A DNA stretch of 64,000 nt from Amycolatopsis tolypomycina (GCF_900105945.1 NZ_FNSO01000004.1:6638001-6702000); one strand, 5' to 3'; positions 41,589 through 50,185 are shown, numbered from the stretch's first letter. Notes: generated by a model not told the origin, from the sequence alone. Program-made: numbers and translations.

Positions 41589-42001
41589 TGATGCCGCCGT
41601 ACCGGAAGATGTCGCTGCACCTCGAGACCGAGCGGCTGACACTGCGCCCGTGGGCCGAGCAGGACGCCGATCGGCTGCGCGCCCTGCACGCCGAGCGCGG
41701 CACCGGGATGCCCACCGCCGAGCACATCCGGACTGTCATCGCGAAGCAGCTGGCCGCGCCGGCGGAAACGGGGATCTCGCTGTTGCCCGTCCAGCGCCGC
41801 CGCGAAGGTGACTTCATCGGCTACTGCGGGTTGATCGTCGGCCGCGCCACCCTCGACGAACCGGAGATCGCGTACGAGTTGTTCCGGCACGCGCACGGGC
41901 GCGGCTACGCCGCGGGGAACGCACCGTCGTTGCGCGTTCTGGAAAAACTCGGATTCACGCGGCACCACATCTCCACCGAGCCCTCCGGCGAAGTGGTGTA
42001 G
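41588..42001 (+). CDS. GNAT acetyltransferase with internal deletion
   Basis: A 137-residue protein with a GNAT N-terminal half (LETERLTLRPWAEQDADRLRALH, GDFIGYCGLIVG, IAYELFRHAHGRGYA). After the acetyl-CoA loop HGRGYA the sequence jumps directly to AGNAPSLRVLEKLGFTRHH. Family members carry about 25 residues between these segments (the helix after the loop and strand 5). This looks like an in-frame internal deletion, so activity is doubtful. The ATG at 41588 overlaps the upstream regulator's stop. Confidence 0.75.
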   Translation: MMPPYRKMSLHLETERLTLRPWAEQDADRLRALHAERGTGMPTAEHIRTVIAKQLAAPAETGISLLPVQRRREGDFIGYCGLIVGRATLDEPEIAYELFRHAHGRGYAAGNAPSLRVLEKLGFTRHHISTEPSGEVV

Positions 42002-42026
42002 CTGACCCGTTCGCTGCGGTGACCAC

Positions 42027-42608
42027 TCAAGCCAGCGGAGCGAGCGCCTCCCCCAGCGCGGCCTGCTGCAGCCGGGCCGGGTAGGTCGGCGGGTCCGCCG
42101 CGGCCAGGACGTTCAGCCCCTCCACCAGCGCCACCAGGCTCTTCGTCGTCAGCTCGAGCCGCTCGTCCGTCCACTCAGGACGACAGGCCGCCACCAGGCG
42201 GCGCACGCGGGCGAGGAACGAACGGTTCGCCGCGCGGTGGCGCTCGGCCAGGTCGTCGTCGGCCAGTGCCGCGGCCAGGAAGCCCACCCAGACCCGGGAT
42301 TCCTCGTGGTGGCCGTGCGGGAGGTCCACCGCCTGGCCGAGCACCGCCGCGAGTGCGTCGAACGGCTGGGTGCACGCCGCCTCCGCCGCGTCCGCGCGCA
42401 CCGCCGTGCGCTCGTACAGCAGGTCGCGTGCGTGCCGCAGCAACGCCTTCTTCGTCGGGAACGCGTGCATCACCAGGCCCGTCGTGCAGCCGGCGCGCTC
42501 GGCGACCGCGCGCAGCGTCAGCCCCGGCAGGCCGTCGTCGGCGAGGACCTGCCACGTCGCGTTCGAGAGCAGCTCTCGTTGCGCCTGCACGTCACGCTGC
42601 TTGGGCAT
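42027..42608 (-). CDS. TetR-family transcriptional regulator
   Basis: A 193-residue regulator: QRELLSNATWQVLADDGLPGLTLRAVAERAGCTTGLVMHAFPTKKALL is a typical TetR DNA-binding region, followed by a helical C-terminal domain. It is divergent from a GNAT gene; the 60 bases between them contain a perfect 9-base inverted repeat that is probably its operator. Minus-strand TACGCT eight bases before the ATG could be the -10 of a leaderless transcript. Confidence 0.9.
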   Translation of the reverse strand: MPKQRDVQAQRELLSNATWQVLADDGLPGLTLRAVAERAGCTTGLVMHAFPTKKALLRHARDLLYERTAVRADAAEAACTQPFDALAAVLGQAVDLPHGHHEESRVWVGFLAAALADDDLAERHRAANRSFLARVRRLVAACRPEWTDERLELTTKSLVALVEGLNVLAAADPPTYPARLQQAALGEALAPLA

Positions 42609-42618
42609 GGTCGGGAAG

Positions 42619-42649
42619 CGTAACAGATGCTACGGTAACGTCTGTTACG
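42619..42649. promoter_or_regulatory. Inverted-repeat operator between TetR and GNAT genes
   Basis: CGTAACAGA (42619-42627) and TCTGTTACG (42641-42649) are perfect 9-base inverted arms with a 13-base spacer. The site lies between two divergent starts and overlaps likely promoter elements of both, as expected for an autoregulated TetR repressor. Confidence 0.7.
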
Positions 42650-42668
42650 GAAAGAAGGGGTTCGCCTG

Positions 42669-43133
42669 ATGATCGACTGCACGCTCACGGTCACCCCGGT
42701 GGCGTGGGACGATGCCGACGCCGTCCGCCTGCGGGAAGCCCAGCGGATCGAGCTCGACGCCCGCTACGGCACCGACGACCACGAACCGGGCGCCGTCCCC
42801 ACCGCCGAGAGCGTCGCGGTGTTCCTGGTCGCGCGCGACGCCGGCGGCACCGCCGTGGGCTGCGGCGGACTGCGGCCGCTCGGACCCGGTTCGGGCGAGG
42901 TCAAGCGCATGTACGTCGAGCCGTCGGCCCGCGGCACCGGCGTCGCGACCGCCCTGCTGCGCGCCCTCGAAGACCACGCGAAGAGCCTCGGCATCACGCG
43001 GCTGCTACTGGAAACCGGCACCGGCCAGCCGGACGCCATCCGCTTCTACCAGCGCGAAGGCTACGAACCGATCGAGGCGTACGGGCCGTACCGCGGCGAA
43101 CCCCTTTCGCGCTGCTTCGCCCGGGATCTGTGA
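42669..43133 (+). CDS. GNAT-family acetyltransferase
   Basis: A 154-residue N-acetyltransferase. The acetyl-CoA-binding region is VKRMYVEPSARGTGVATALLRALEDHA, with the Arg-Gly-x-Gly loop intact; LLLETGTGQPDAIRFYQREGYEPI is the downstream strand. The ATG at 42669 has AAGGGG upstream. It is divergent from the TetR gene and shares its operator, so it is probably the repressor's target. Substrate unknown; detoxification by acetylation is possible. Confidence 0.88.
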   Translation: MIDCTLTVTPVAWDDADAVRLREAQRIELDARYGTDDHEPGAVPTAESVAVFLVARDAGGTAVGCGGLRPLGPGSGEVKRMYVEPSARGTGVATALLRALEDHAKSLGITRLLLETGTGQPDAIRFYQREGYEPIEAYGPYRGEPLSRCFARDL

Positions 43134-43467
43134 CCGGTTTCCCGATAGCCGGACTGGGTCCGGACCGTTTTGTCCACTTCGGACCGCTTGGCCGACCCGA
43201 CGGCGGTGCAAGTCACCGGCAGCACGTACTGAAATGAACGTGCATCCGCACGTCGATTGTGCACGCGCTTTCCGCGATCTTCGGGAAATGGTTGCTGTCA
43301 ACCAAAACCACCGGTAAGTTGGCGGACCCCCGGTGCCCAGCCATCGGTCACCGGGTTCGCGCTGCTCGGCGAAGCGGGGAGGCTCCCGCCGAGAATGCGC
43401 TTACCGGCGGTAGGGGTCGCCGCCGGGTGCAGGAGGGAACAGTGCCTTGGTGTTGCGGGGAACGGTC
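43134..43467. other. Intergenic region without an identified gene
   Basis: About 330 bases. A CGTGCA/TGCACG inverted pair occurs near 43238-43266. I see no tRNA, no credible small gene and no clear terminator. The downstream part contains GGAGGG near 43432 and a GGGGA before the ATG at 43468. Confidence 0.45.
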
Positions 43468-43797
43468 ATGGCCGAGCACGTGACCGAGCCGTACGTGGTC
43501 GGCCTGGAAGCCATCGCGGGTGAGCTGCTACGCGGCAAGTGGTGTGTCTACCTGCACGAATGGCTCGGCGACGACCTCGATCTCCCCGGCTGGCAGGCCG
43601 AGGTCGCGGCCAACGCCGAGCACTCCGGCGTCGAGGTCTGCTTCATCGAAATCCCGCGCAAGGACATGACACTGGTGGCGAACGTGCGCGCGCTGCCCAG
43701 CTTCGAGCAGGTCACCGAGTCCGTGGCCGCCCTCGAGCACTACCGGGGTCTCAAGGCGGGCAGCCGGAGCGTCGTCAGCCGCCGCTCAGGCCACTGA
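43468..43797 (+). CDS. Small protein of unknown function
   Basis: A 109-residue soluble protein (MAEHVTEPYVVGLEAIAGEL, WCVYLHEWLGDDLDLPGWQ, CFIEIPRKDMTLVANVRALP). The sequence looks like a compact alpha/beta fold, but I do not recognise the family. The ATG at 43468 with GGGGA upstream is preferred; an in-frame TTG at 43447 with GGAGGG upstream is the alternative. It is followed by the MFS exporter gene, but 89 bases with promoter-like sequence separate them. Confidence 0.68.
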   Translation: MAEHVTEPYVVGLEAIAGELLRGKWCVYLHEWLGDDLDLPGWQAEVAANAEHSGVEVCFIEIPRKDMTLVANVRALPSFEQVTESVAALEHYRGLKAGSRSVVSRRSGH

Positions 43798-43848
43798 CAC
43801 GAGCGCGATCGCCGCACCCGCGCCGAGCGGCACTGCGCCGGAGCGAGC

Positions 43849-43879
43849 TTGACCTCGACTATCGTCGAGCTTTTACCGT
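43849..43879 (+). promoter_or_regulatory. Promoter with overlapping inverted repeat before the MFS gene
   Basis: TTGACC (43849-43854) and TACCGT (43874-43879) form a plausible -35/-10 pair, with the ATG of the exporter seven bases further, so the mRNA may be leaderless. CTCGAC-TATC-GTCGAG (43854-43869) is a 6-base inverted repeat between them and may be a repressor site. No regulator gene is adjacent. Confidence 0.42.
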
Positions 43880-43886
43880 CGGCAGC

Positions 43887-45281
43887 ATGACCGATCTCCG
43901 CACGGACCTGCCGCCGATCCCGCGCACCGTCTGGCTCGCCTCCGGTGTGATGGCGCTCGGCGGTTTCCTGGGCAACATGGACGCCTCGATCGTGGCCGTC
44001 GGGCTCGAATCGATGCGGCACAGCCTCGGCGTCGAGCTCGTCGCGATCCAGTGGGTCGCCACGGCGTACCTGCTGGGCCTTTCGGCCGCGCTCCCGCTCA
44101 CGCCGTGGCTCGGCCGCAAGTACGGCGCCGGACGGCTGTGGCTCGGCGCGCTGACCGCGTTCCTGCTCACGTCGGTGGCGTGCGCGCTCGCCCCCGACGC
44201 CGGCACGCTGATCGGTTTCCGTGCCGTGCAAGGCATGGCGGCCGGCGTCATGGTCACCGCCGGGCAGACCGTGATCGGGCTGGCCGTCGGCCCGGAACGG
44301 CTGGGCCGCACCATGGGCACGCTGGCGCTCGCGGTCGGGCTCGCGCCGGTGGTCGGGCCGAGCGTCGGCGGGTTCCTGCTCGCGCACTTCTCCTGGCCGG
44401 TGCTGTTCTGGCTGAACCTCCCGATCGGGCTGCTCGCCTTCGGCCTGGCCTTGCGCTACGTGCCGCGCGGCGACCGGCAGCAGCCGCCGCCGATGGACTG
44501 GCGCGGCCTGGCCATGGTGTCGCTCGGCCTGCCGCTGCTGGTGTACGCGCTCACCGAGCTCGGCACGCCCGGTTCACTCACCATCGCACTCGCCGCCGTC
44601 GGCGCCGCCGCGATGGGCCTGTTCACCTGGTGGTCGCTGCGTATGCCCCACCCGGTGCTGCAGCTGCGGCTCGCCGCGCGGCCGGTCATGGGTTCCGCAC
44701 TCGCGGCCGTGCTGCTCGGCGGCGCCGGGATGTTCGGCGCCGTCCTGCTGCTCCCGCTGTGGTTCCAGATCCGGCTCGGCGCCGGGACCGCCGAGTCCGG
44801 CGTCCTGCTCGCGCCGATGGGGCTGGCCACGGCGGTGTTCGTGTTCGTGGCCGGACGGCTGACCGACCGCCACGGCGGCGGCACCGTCGCGCTCACCGGG
44901 TCGCTCGTGGTGCTCGCGAGCACGGTGCCGCTCCCGTGGCTCGGCCCGGACTCGCCGATGTGGCTGGTCCAGGCCCTCCTGCTGGTCCGCGGCGCCGGAC
45001 TCGGGCTGTCGGTCATCCCCGCGTCGACGGCGGCGTACGCGTCGGTCGACGCCGCCGAGCTGGGCCACGCCACCGCGCTGGTGAACATCGTGCTGCGCGT
45101 GGGCGGGGCGCTCGGCGGCGCGCTGTGCGTCATCGTGCTGTCGCAGGGCCTGCACACCGGTCCGGCCACCGGGTTCGGCTGGGCGTTCGGCGTGCTGGCC
45201 GTGCTGTGCGTGCTGAGCACGGCGACCGCGACCTGGGTCCGGCGGGCCGAGCGGCTGTCCGCAATGGACCGGAAGGCCTGA
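43887..45281 (+). CDS. MFS (DHA2-type) drug exporter
   Basis: A 464-residue membrane transporter with about 12-14 hydrophobic segments. GGFLGNMDASIVAVGLESMR matches the first-helix motif of EmrB/QacA-type exporters, WLGRKYGAGRLWLG is the loop 2-3 signature and LAPVVGPSVGGFLL is motif C of antiporters. It would use the proton gradient to export a drug or metabolite. Unlike the fragment at 32206-32560 it is intact. Specificity unknown. Confidence 0.88.
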   Translation: MTDLRTDLPPIPRTVWLASGVMALGGFLGNMDASIVAVGLESMRHSLGVELVAIQWVATAYLLGLSAALPLTPWLGRKYGAGRLWLGALTAFLLTSVACALAPDAGTLIGFRAVQGMAAGVMVTAGQTVIGLAVGPERLGRTMGTLALAVGLAPVVGPSVGGFLLAHFSWPVLFWLNLPIGLLAFGLALRYVPRGDRQQPPPMDWRGLAMVSLGLPLLVYALTELGTPGSLTIALAAVGAAAMGLFTWWSLRMPHPVLQLRLAARPVMGSALAAVLLGGAGMFGAVLLLPLWFQIRLGAGTAESGVLLAPMGLATAVFVFVAGRLTDRHGGGTVALTGSLVVLASTVPLPWLGPDSPMWLVQALLLVRGAGLGLSVIPASTAAYASVDAAELGHATALVNIVLRVGGALGGALCVIVLSQGLHTGPATGFGWAFGVLAVLCVLSTATATWVRRAERLSAMDRKA

Positions 45282-45363
45282 TTCACCAGGGAAGCTGGCG
45301 CCTCCACCGGATCGGTGATTTATTGGAACCGATCATGCACTGTCGGTGAGGGGAAGGACTGGC

Positions 45364-46854
45364 ATGACGGGGGTAAGCAAGCGGGTACTGACGGCCGTGG
45401 CCGTCAGCGCGGTACTGGGGAGCCTGCTGACGGCAACGCCGGCTTCGGCAGCGGAGTCCGTCGACTGGCAGCCGTGCGCCGACGCGCCCGGCGTCGACTG
45501 CGGCACGGTGACCGTGCCGCTCGACTGGGCGCACCCGGACCAGGGCACGGCGACCATCGCGCTCGCCCGGCGCAAGGCCACGAATCCCCAGGCCCGGATC
45601 GGCTCGGTCCTGATGGACCCAGGCGGCCCCGGCGGGTCGGGCACGGAGGAGGTCAAGGCGGGCTGGTCGCTCTCGGCCGCGATCACCGAGCGCTTCGACA
45701 CCGTGGGCTTCGACCCGCGCGGCGTCGGCGCCAGCACCCGGATCAACTGCGGGCTCAGCGAGCTCATCGCCGACCACCCGCAGGTACCGCGCAACCAGGC
45801 CGAGTTCGAGCAGCTCGCGGAGTACAACCGGAAGCTCGGCGAGAGCTGCACCCGGATCACGGGCCCGCTGGCGCAGTTCGGCGACGCCAAGAGCGTCGCA
45901 CGGGACATGGACGTCATCCGCGAAGCGCTCGGCGAGCGGAAGCTGACTTATTACGGCGTCTCCTACGGCACGCTGATGGGCCAGCAGTACGCGGAACTGT
46001 TCCCGGACAAGGTCCGTGCGCTCGTGCTGGACAGCAACATGGACCATTCGCAGTTCACCGCCTGGGAGTTCATCAAGAGCGAAACCCGGTCGCTGCAGGC
46101 GGGGTTCGGCGAGTTCGCCGCCTGGTGCGACCGGACGCCGAGCTGCGCGCTGCACGGGCGGGACGTCTCCGAGGTGACGCGTGACCTGCAGGACAAGGCC
46201 GCGCGCGGCGAGCTGACAGACCCGCGAAGCGGCGAGCCGGTCACGCCGCTGACGCTCGCCTCGATCATCCAGAGCAACTTCTACGGCCCGAGCTGGGATC
46301 GGCTCGCGTCGGTGCTCAAGTCCTTCGCGGACGGCACCGGCGCTTCGGCGCGGCTGCGTGCGGACATCCCGGTCAACTACGTCATCCCCAGCGTGTTCTG
46401 CGACGACTGGCGCCTGCCCGTGCACAACTTCGCCGAACTCGAGGCCTACCGCCGCGCGGCCGCGGTGCTCGCCCCGGACGTCAAGATCAACCCGCTGGGC
46501 TGGGCGTCGGTCACCGGCTGCATCGGCTGGCCGAACCGCACCAGCAACACGCAGCACCCGCTGCAGGTGCACGGCGCGCCCCCGCTGCTGATGCTGAGCA
46601 GCCGGCACGACCCGGCGACGCCGTACGCGTGGTCGCAGACGGCGGCCCGGCAGAGCGGAAGCACGCTGCTGACGTACGACGGCTGGGGCCACGGCGCGTA
46701 CTTCAAGAAGAGCACGTGCGTGACCAAGGCGACCGACGATTATCTGATCACCGGGAAGCTCCCGGCTGCGGGCACGCACTGTCCCGCGGTCGAGCCGGGG
46801 TCGGCCAACGCGCTGCTCGCCGGCCCGAAACCGCCGTCGACGATCGGTTCCTGA
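45364..46854 (+). CDS. Secreted alpha/beta hydrolase (S33, tripeptidyl aminopeptidase type)
   Basis: A 496-residue exported enzyme. A Sec signal peptide (MTGVSKRVLTAVAVSAVLGS, cleavage near ASA at about residue 28) precedes the hydrolase core. YYGVSYGTLMGQQYAELFPD holds the nucleophilic Ser, SRHDPATPY the acid and DGWGHGAYF the His, in the TAP-like C-terminal arrangement of Streptomyces tripeptidyl aminopeptidases. AAGGA precedes the ATG at 45364. It probably trims tri- or small peptides outside the cell. A strong hairpin follows the stop. Confidence 0.87.
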   Translation: MTGVSKRVLTAVAVSAVLGSLLTATPASAAESVDWQPCADAPGVDCGTVTVPLDWAHPDQGTATIALARRKATNPQARIGSVLMDPGGPGGSGTEEVKAGWSLSAAITERFDTVGFDPRGVGASTRINCGLSELIADHPQVPRNQAEFEQLAEYNRKLGESCTRITGPLAQFGDAKSVARDMDVIREALGERKLTYYGVSYGTLMGQQYAELFPDKVRALVLDSNMDHSQFTAWEFIKSETRSLQAGFGEFAAWCDRTPSCALHGRDVSEVTRDLQDKAARGELTDPRSGEPVTPLTLASIIQSNFYGPSWDRLASVLKSFADGTGASARLRADIPVNYVIPSVFCDDWRLPVHNFAELEAYRRAAAVLAPDVKINPLGWASVTGCIGWPNRTSNTQHPLQVHGAPPLLMLSSRHDPATPYAWSQTAARQSGSTLLTYDGWGHGAYFKKSTCVTKATDDYLITGKLPAAGTHCPAVEPGSANALLAGPKPPSTIGS

Positions 46855-46860
46855 CGGATC

Positions 46861-46894
46861 CTTCGCGTGGCAGAATCACTTCTGCCACGCGAAG
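46861..46894 (+). terminator. Strong hairpin, terminator or leader structure
   Basis: CTTCGCGTGGCAGAA and TTCTGCCACGCGAAG are perfect 15-base arms around a 4-base loop (TCAC). It starts 7 bases after the peptidase stop and ends 2 bases before the GGAG site of the next gene. It can terminate the upstream transcript; because it abuts the ribosome site it could also affect translation of the SGNH hydrolase. Confidence 0.7.
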
Positions 46895-46904
46895 GGAGCC
46901 GGTC

Positions 46905-47744
46905 ATGGGGTTCAGGCGTTTCCTCTTCGGCGGTGCGGTGGTGCTGGCCCTGACGTCACTGACCGCGGCACCGGCCTCGGCGACCGGCTACCACGGCCGC
47001 TACCTGGCACTGGGTGACTCCGTGGCGTTCGGCTACCGGCCGGCCGCGGTCACGCCGCGCACCGACTACCTCGACGCGGCCAACTTCCGCGGGTACGCGG
47101 AGAAGTACGCGGCACTTCGCAGCCTCCGGCTGGCGAACGCGTCGTGCCCCGGAGAGACGACGGCCAGCATGCTCACCCCCGGCGCGCAGAGCAACGGCTG
47201 CGAGAACTCGCTGGGGTCGCCGATCGGGTACCGGACGAATTTTCCGCTGCACGTGGCGTATCCGGGCACCCAGGTCGAGTACGCCGTGGCGTACCTGCGG
47301 GCCCACCCGGACACCCGGCTCGTGACGATCACCGTCGGCGCCAACGACATGTTCCTGTGCCAGAACACCACACCGGACCACTGCACCAGTTCGTTCCCGG
47401 CGGCTCTTCGCCAGGTGGAGACTCGGCTTTCGGCGGTTCTCGGTGCCTTGCGGGCGCACTACCGCGGGTCAATTGTCCTTGTGTCGTACTACTCTCTTGA
47501 TTACCGGGACGCCACGCAGGTTTCGCAGGTTCGGGCTCTCGATTCGGCGTTGGGCCAGGTCGCCCGGCGGTATCGGGGTGCGGTCGCCGACGGGTTCACG
47601 GCATTTCGGTTGGCATCACTGGGTTCCGGCGGGGATCCGTGTGCTGCCGGCTTGCTGATCGCGTTGCCCGGCGGGGGCTGCGACGTTCACCCTTCGCCTG
47701 CCGGGCACCGGGTTCTGGCATCGGCGCTCGCTTTTGCCCACTGA
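46905..47744 (+). CDS. Secreted SGNH/GDSL hydrolase
   Basis: A 279-residue protein with a Sec signal peptide (MGFRRFLFGGAVVLALTSLT, cleavage near ASA). LALGDSVAFGY holds the catalytic Ser, VTVGANDMF the Asn block, and CDVHPSPAGHRVLA the Asp/His pair. It is a lipase or esterase of the actinomycete secreted SGNH class. Four or more cysteines probably form disulphides. GGAG lies eight bases before the ATG at 46905. Confidence 0.88.
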   Translation: MGFRRFLFGGAVVLALTSLTAAPASATGYHGRYLALGDSVAFGYRPAAVTPRTDYLDAANFRGYAEKYAALRSLRLANASCPGETTASMLTPGAQSNGCENSLGSPIGYRTNFPLHVAYPGTQVEYAVAYLRAHPDTRLVTITVGANDMFLCQNTTPDHCTSSFPAALRQVETRLSAVLGALRAHYRGSIVLVSYYSLDYRDATQVSQVRALDSALGQVARRYRGAVADGFTAFRLASLGSGGDPCAAGLLIALPGGGCDVHPSPAGHRVLASALAFAH

Positions 47745-47794
47745 GCACAGGCGCGAATCAGCGTCGGGCGATGCTCCTCGCGGCCGGGACCCCC

Positions 47795-48019
47795 TTACCT
47801 CGGCCTGCGCCGCCAAAGTCCGGTGACGACCGCGAGCGCACGAGACCTCGGCGACGGGACCCGCACCTCGGCCTCCGGGCCGATGCGGCGGCGCATCCGG
47901 TACGCCAGCTCGAGCACTTCCAGGTCCTCCGGGCGGCGTCGGCCGCGCACGTCCGGCCGCAGCATCAGCTCGCTCACCGTGACGGGTCTGCCAGTGGCAC
48001 GGTGCGCCGGGCGCGCCAT
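47795..48019 (-). CDS. Small basic protein of unknown function
   Basis: A 74-residue frame whose ATG (48017-48019) is preceded by GGAGGT five bases upstream. The product is basic (MARPAHRATGRPVTVSELML, then ELAYRMRRRIGPEAEVRVPS). The VTVSELMLR segment resembles the start of the anchored protein at 48579-49298 (VTVAELLGR). Function unknown. It is called because of the ribosome site and the compositional bias, in an otherwise empty 390-base gap. Confidence 0.5.
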   Translation of the reverse strand: MARPAHRATGRPVTVSELMLRPDVRGRRRPEDLEVLELAYRMRRRIGPEAEVRVPSPRSRALAVVTGLWRRRPR

Positions 48020-48135
48020 CAGAACCTCCGCTGCTCTCGCCGATCGAGGTCCCGATTCTATGAATTCGATTCGGGTTCGTCACCTTACTCGTGAGTTGTG
48101 TCCGGTGCGTGTCCCCTGCGCGTTAGCCTCGGTCC

Positions 48136-48576
48136 ATGATCACCATTGGGGGCCTCACCGAAAACGACCGCGCGGCCTGGGAAAACCTGTTCGCCGGCTA
48201 CAACACGTTCTACGGCAGAACCCTCGCGCCGGAACTCGTGGACCGGGCGTGGCGGGAGTTCGCGCGCGGCGAGCGGATGCACGCTCTCGGCGCGCGGGCC
48301 GACGGCGCGCTCGTCGGCATCGTCCACTTCTTCACGCACGTCAGCACCACTTCCGCCGACGTCTGCTACCTGCAAGACCTCTTCACCGACGCCGAGGCTC
48401 GCGGACAGGGCGTCGGGCGCGCACTCATCGAAGCCGTGGCCGACTGGGCACGGGCGCAGGGCTGCGTGCGTGTCTACTGGCACACCCAGACCTCGAACAC
48501 GACTGCCCGGCGGCTCTACGACCAGGTCGCGCTCGACAAGGGCTTCATGCAGTACCAGATCCCGCTCGGCTCCTGA
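48136..48576 (+). CDS. GNAT-family acetyltransferase
   Basis: A 146-residue acetyltransferase. The CoA-binding region is LQDLFTDAEARGQGVGRALIEAVADWA with the RGQGVG loop intact, followed by VYWHTQTSNTTARRLYDQVA. It resembles the broadly distributed MITIGGLTENDRAAWENLF-type group. TAGCCT six bases upstream of the ATG could be a leaderless -10. Substrate unknown. Confidence 0.88.
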   Translation: MITIGGLTENDRAAWENLFAGYNTFYGRTLAPELVDRAWREFARGERMHALGARADGALVGIVHFFTHVSTTSADVCYLQDLFTDAEARGQGVGRALIEAVADWARAQGCVRVYWHTQTSNTTARRLYDQVALDKGFMQYQIPLGS

Positions 48577-48578
48577 CC

Positions 48579-49298
48579 TCAGCGGCGGTGCCGGCCTCCG
48601 CCACCACAGTGGTGCCGGCCCATGTCGGGGAAGCCGCCGGTGCGACGGGCTGCGACAGGGAAGCCCGCGGGGCGGCGGCCGCCCCAGATGGCCTGGCCGT
48701 CCGGGTTTCCCGTTCCCGGGCGGCCACGCGACCAGACCGGGATGTCCGGAATCTCGTGGCGCACCGGCGCCGCCTGCTCCGGCGGCTTCGGTTTCGCCTT
48801 CACCGACTCCTTCACCTTGTCGACGACTTTCACCGCGCGGGCCAGTTTTCCGCGCTGCACCGCCGGACTGACGGAATTCGATTCCGGGGCGTCGGCCGAC
48901 TGGGCGATTCCCGCCGCCTGCGCGGGCGGCGCTACGGATTCCGGATCCGGCTGGGACGGTTGAGCCGGCTTGGCCGCGGGCACCACGACGTCCGCCGGCA
49001 GCGGCACCAGCGCCACCGCCGGGGGTTCCAGGCCGGCCGGCGTTCCGGCCCCGCCCGCGTTGTGCTGCGCCGGCATCGACACCGCCGCGCTGACCCCACC
49101 CGTCAGCGCCAGTGCCCCGGCGACCACGGACAACATGCGAAGCCGCGTCAGTGACCGCAGGACCTGCGGTTTCTCCCGGTGGCGCGCCCGCGGGAACACG
49201 ACGGTGTCGTCGTCGCGGTACCGGTCGCGCGGGGCGTCGGACCGGCCCAGCAGCTCGGCGACGGTGACCTGCTCTCGGCGCGGAGCCCTACGTGCCAT
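48579..49298 (-). CDS. Single-pass membrane-anchored protein with Pro/Ala-rich exported part
   Basis: A 239-residue protein. A basic cytoplasmic start (MARRAPRREQVTVAELLGRS) leads to one transmembrane helix (LRMLSVVAGALALTGGVSAAV, about residues 53-73), then a low-complexity Pro/Ala/Val-rich stretch and a basic, Gly-rich end (RHHCGGGGRHRR). GGAGGG precedes the ATG at 49296-49298. This layout is common in actinomycetes for envelope proteins of unknown role. It converges with the GNAT gene, with two bases between the stops. Confidence 0.74.
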   Translation of the reverse strand: MARRAPRREQVTVAELLGRSDAPRDRYRDDDTVVFPRARHREKPQVLRSLTRLRMLSVVAGALALTGGVSAAVSMPAQHNAGGAGTPAGLEPPAVALVPLPADVVVPAAKPAQPSQPDPESVAPPAQAAGIAQSADAPESNSVSPAVQRGKLARAVKVVDKVKESVKAKPKPPEQAAPVRHEIPDIPVWSRGRPGTGNPDGQAIWGGRRPAGFPVAARRTGGFPDMGRHHCGGGGRHRR

Positions 49299-49386
49299 CA
49301 AACCCTCCACCTGGGCCGTCCGGACGGGCGGCAACGCGTCCGGACGGCCGATCATAGGAACGCTTCAAGTCCGTGTAAAGGCTTGT

Positions 49387-50082
49387 TCACCCGAGCCGGC
49401 CGCCACCGTCCACATGCAGCACCGAGCCGGTGACGAACGGGTTCGCCAGCAACAGCAACGTGGCCGCCGAAACGTCCGCGGGCCGGCCCACCCGGCCGGC
49501 CGGGATCGCTTCCGCGGTCCGGCGGAAGAACTCCGCCTTGGCCTCGCCGAGCCGGTCCCACGCTCCCGAATCGACGATGCCCGGAGAAATCGCGTTGACC
49601 CGGATCGGCGCCAGCTCCACGGCCAGCGCCTCGGCGAGGAATGCGACCGCGCCGTTCGTCGTCGCCATGACCGTCCGCTCCGGCGCCGGGCGCCACGCTG
49701 CGACGCCGGAGAACAGCACCATGGCGCCGCCGTCCCGGAACCGTGGCGCGAAGTGCTTCGCCAGCATCAGCGGACCGGTCACTTTGGCGTCGAAGGCCCG
49801 CCGTACCGCGTCTCGCTCCAGCGTCGCGACCGGCCCGTTCGCCGGCGCAGCGGCGAGCGAGACGACGAAGTCCATTTCGCCCACTTCGTGGGCAAGCGCT
49901 TTCAACGACGATTCTTCACCGAGATCCGCGAAAGCGGTCCGGACCCCCCGCCCCGCCAGTGCGGCCGGATTCCGGCCGGCCCGGATCACTTCCGCACCCG
50001 CCGCGGAGGCGTCCGATGCGATCTGCCGGGCGATACCCGCACCGCCACCCACGATGACCAGACGCTTTCCCTCGAACGACAT
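49387..50082 (-). CDS. SDR-like protein without the usual YxxxK
   Basis: A 231-residue Rossmann-fold protein (RLVIVGGGAGIARQIASDAS at the start, VNAISPGIVDS and GSVLHVDGGGRLG at the end). Where classical SDRs have YxxxK, the sequence reads VMATTNGAVAFLAEALAVEL, with no Tyr or Lys. The ATG at 50080-50082 is spaced correctly from the GGAG; an ATG two codons earlier is too close to it. It is divergent from a LysR gene, which may control it. Activity by the classical mechanism is doubtful, although this TNGA variant appears to form its own SDR subgroup. Confidence 0.83.
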   Translation of the reverse strand: MSFEGKRLVIVGGGAGIARQIASDASAAGAEVIRAGRNPAALAGRGVRTAFADLGEESSLKALAHEVGEMDFVVSLAAAPANGPVATLERDAVRRAFDAKVTGPLMLAKHFAPRFRDGGAMVLFSGVAAWRPAPERTVMATTNGAVAFLAEALAVELAPIRVNAISPGIVDSGAWDRLGEAKAEFFRRTAEAIPAGRVGRPADVSAATLLLLANPFVTGSVLHVDGGGRLG

Positions 50083-50185
50083 TGCCATGCTCCTTTCGTC
50101 TCGCACACGGCGTTCAGCGCTCGAAGCCGCCACAACAATCCCGTCGCGATCCGAAGGTTTTCGATCGATGCGATAGAATTCGCTA

